Assembly (NCBI GenBank): GCA_024364805.1
Contig: CM044490.1
Location: forward strand, 107,903,672 to 107,926,021
Length of the DNA stretch: 22,350 nucleotides
DNA from: Euprymna scolopes
Taxonomy: Eukaryota; Mollusca; Cephalopoda; Sepiida; Sepiolidae
Direction of reading: 5' to 3'
The notes under the pieces are model-generated. The model did not search any database and had not been told where the DNA came from. It saw only the letters and a list, made by a program, of their open reading frames with translations. Position numbers and translations under genes: made by a program. This document shows, in pieces, positions 20,416-22,350 of the stretch (the first letter of the stretch is position 1; each line of letters opens with the position of its first letter).

Positions 20416-20676
20416 TACGAGTCTATTCTCCTTTGTTGTTCATTTCTTGTTTTTTGTTGGTTATTTTGGTTGTGTTTTTTTTCTGTTCGGCATCATTTTG
20501 GTCCCCGGAATTAGAGATTATACTTACTTATTCATCGTCCGTGTTATTTGTATTTCTGAAATTAGAAAGTGGGCCAACATTAGCAGAATGACGACCGGGT
20601 CCCTCATGCTAGCTACCGAGAGAGCATCTGCAGATCATGACACCCAGATCTTTCTTCTGGGTCTCACGGTCTGTGT

Positions 20677-20678
<2 letters not shown>

Positions 20679-20738
<60 letters not shown>
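20679..20738. repeat. (ATT)20 microsatellite
   Basis: An uninterrupted ATT run of 60 bp lies just outside the 5' end of LINE copy 2. It has the same length and motif family as the (TAA)20 tract at 10919-10978. Confidence 0.97.
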
Positions 20739-21728
20739 TGACGTTTTTTCTTTGGTTGATCTGACAGATTTGAGCTGACCTTTACACCTTATTGGCTTCA
20801 CAAGAGTTAGAAAGATCCACGCACCTGTTTGGTTGTTGCATATTCCTGGATTTATGTTTAATATTTATCTTATTAGTTTTTCTTTCTTCTCATCTTCGTT
20901 GCATGTGCCGACCAGAAAAGTTATCAGCGATAAGTCAATGTTGCCAAAGATACCGATAATCTCCAATGAGAGAGGAAATGAAACGTAAAGGTTATTTTAT
21001 CTGTTGATTATTCACGCATCTCTCTTCGGCTTTACTTCTTCTAGCGTTGCTTATTTTAATGATTACATAGCATAAACACACTATCATCAGATAATGCTTA
21101 CACCCCCCCCACACACACTAATTTGTGTGTGTGTGAGTTTATGTAAGAATATAAGAAGACTGTAACAATATAGAAAACCGAGTATTGAAGAGATATGACG
21201 TATGAAAAAAAATGTGTTTTTTTTACAAATTGTCATAAAAATTTTGCTATTAAATAGTATTATAATCTTGAAAAGTCTGGAAATTTTAATGTAGTTTCGT
21301 CCTATAGAACCAAAGATGTGAGCATTTCAACGATCAATTTAGCTACTATTATAGATACATTCATATATAGATATACTGCTTTTTTTAAACAATATTATAA
21401 GTTCCAAATCTCAGCAACTATTGATCAGAATTTAACAAATGAAGACTTGTTGGAAAGGTACTTACCTGAATTGTGTAGTGAGCTATATGACATTGCCGTT
21501 AAGATCGCACATTAAAAGGATCATTCATCAACCAGAGAATATTTTTGGCACTATTTTACAGTCATAAAATGTTTCAATCATAGTCATTTGTTTTCCTAGT
21601 TTTGCATATGAATTACAAAATGTCTAATATTTCCCCAAAACTTCTGGCCTTGATGAAAGGGAGACTAAAACTTTCCACTATGGTTTCAAATGATCTGAAA
21701 AAAAAACAGCAATGGGAAACCTGATTCC
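20739..21728. other. A+T-rich sequence, no supportable gene
   Basis: The stretch is mostly unique-looking. At 21103-21133 a C run merges into CACACACAC, which can pair with GTGTGTGTG at 21125-21133 across a TAATTT loop. A 65-codon open frame (21318-21515, plus) has mixed composition in its second half but no domain I recognise. On the minus strand, CAG|GTAAGTAC at about 21459-21468 is a textbook splice-donor match, but no accompanying exon can be supported. Confidence 0.4.
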
Positions 21729-21865
21729 AAATATTTCTCATATGTTATATATATATGTTGCATAAAATAAATTTCACAGTTTATAAAGATTATTTGATAC
21801 TGAAGATATTCATAATCATACCCTATTTTCAAAAGAGGGGGAGATATAACATATGAGAAATATTT
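21729..21865. mobile_element. Possible MITE-like element with 22-bp terminal inverted repeats
   Basis: Bases 21729-21750 are a perfect reverse complement of 21844-21865 (left arm AAATATTTCTCATATGTTAT plus two bases). The arms enclose 93 bp of A+T-rich, non-coding sequence. A perfect 22-bp inverted repeat bounding a 137-bp unit fits a small non-autonomous DNA transposon. No target-site duplication is evident in the bases flanking the arms, which weakens the call. A hairpin-forming repeat of other origin is possible. Confidence 0.4.
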
Positions 21866-22350
21866 AACTATATGTGTAGATGTGTTGTAGCTCTGGAGGG
21901 AGTTTACACAAGACAGGGGTTTATGCTATGTCGGTATTTTTTAGCAGGGATATCTTAGACCATAATAGCACTTAAAAGAGAAATAGGTTATTAGGAGTAA
22001 TGGTAGGATAATTCATGTGAGGAAATGAATAAAGGGGTAAACCAGGGCGTATAAGCTGGATAATTGTAAAAATATAAGAATTATAGAATAGTAATAGGTA
22101 ATAATAGTTCTAAGAGGTACATAGTTATTAAATATAGGAGAATAAATGTATAAGAAAAATATATGAAAATAAGAATAAAAAATAGGTGAATGAAGTGGAT
22201 AAAACCAAAATTATAAAGGTATAAAGAGTCAAGTGAAAGAAAAAAGAAGTAAAAATAAATAAAAATAAATAGAGATAGAAGAATAAAATAAATTTCGAAA
22301 AATACAAAATGAAAAATAAATAGAATGATATCAAATAGAATGAAACTTCG
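21866..22350. repeat. A-rich low-complexity tract, no gene
   Basis: From about 22040 onward the plus strand is dominated by A and G, with AAATA/GAATA/AGAAA motifs, including AATAAATAAAAATAAATA near 22253-22270. The reverse strand yields a Phe/Leu/Ile/Tyr-only open frame (22128-22334), which is a composition artefact. Bases 21866-22039 are A+T-rich without visible features. Confidence 0.7.

Larger units (their letters stand above)
17285..20668 (-). mobile_element. R4/Dong-like LINE copy 2, near full span, dead
   Basis: This is a second minus-strand copy of the same family, head-to-tail with copy 1. Its 5' end carries the shared ATCATGACACCCAGATCT block (20637-20654, plus strand) and lies about 10 bp from an (ATT)20 tract. 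The broken ORF ends near 17713, and the 3' UTR block (17288-17565) aligns with those of copy 1 and the 12488-12800 fragment. The two copies differ at many positions and by several large indels, so they are separate old insertions or an old duplication. No AAT tail is seen at its 3' end. Confidence 0.85.

Noticed and set aside
19227-20764. Overlapping plus-strand hydrophobic frames over LINE copy 2
   Set aside because: They are shadows of the Lys/Glu-rich minus-strand LINE ORF, which gives Phe/Leu/Ser-rich antisense products.
21103-21133. C run plus CA/GT hairpin
   Set aside because: Short simple-sequence inverted repeat, expected by chance next to CA-type microsatellites; no further signal attached.
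22128-22334. 68-codon minus-strand Phe/Leu/Tyr-rich frame
   Set aside because: Composition artefact of the A-rich tract at the window end.

Overview
The window looks like non-coding, repeat-dominated DNA from a large animal genome. It is A+T-rich, carries long (ATT)n and (TA)n microsatellites, and is filled with decayed non-LTR retrotransposons (LINEs) and one very long tandem repeat. The LINE types (an R4/Dong-like element with a restriction-like endonuclease, and a Jockey/CR1-group element) together with the (ATT)n runs fit an invertebrate, most plausibly a lophotrochozoan such as a cephalopod mollusc. That placement is inference. I found no convincing host gene, rRNA, tRNA gene, CRISPR array or operon.

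Layout. 1-550: A+T-rich leader ending in a cluster of short hairpins. 551-8391: about 7.8 kb of a 40-bp satellite, roughly 196 monomers. Its first 5.6 kb shows a higher-order repeat of about 1.1-1.6 kb in four blocks; its last 2.2 kb does not. 8392-8790: a G+C-richer single-copy island with a 48-bp tandem duplication. 8799-9614: (TA)n and A+T-rich filler. 9615-10089: 3' end of a Jockey/CR1-group LINE (+). 10090-10918: no recognisable gene. 10919-11118: (TAA)20 followed by an endonuclease-domain scrap of the R4/Dong-like LINE (+). 11560-12165: a reverse-transcriptase scrap of a Jockey/CR1-group LINE (+). 12166-12510: polypyrimidine tract.

12488-20668 is dominated by three minus-strand, head-to-tail pieces of one R4/Dong-like LINE family: a 3'-UTR-only fragment (about 12488-12800), copy 1 (about 13424-17000) and copy 2 (about 17285-20668). 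Both longer copies run from a shared 5' end to a shared 3' UTR but are heavily mutated and internally deleted. (ATT)n tracts sit directly at the 3' side of copy 1, the 5' side of copy 2 and the 5' side of the plus-strand fragment. This agrees with the known preference of Dong-type elements for TAA repeats.

20739-22350: A+T-rich sequence without a supportable gene. It holds a perfect 22-bp inverted repeat (21729-21865) that may mark a small MITE-like element, and ends in an A-rich tract.

No genes here work together as a system. The most noteworthy signals are the nested organisation of the 40-bp satellite, its apparent CpG decay, and the tandem RLE-LINE cluster bounded by (ATT)n.
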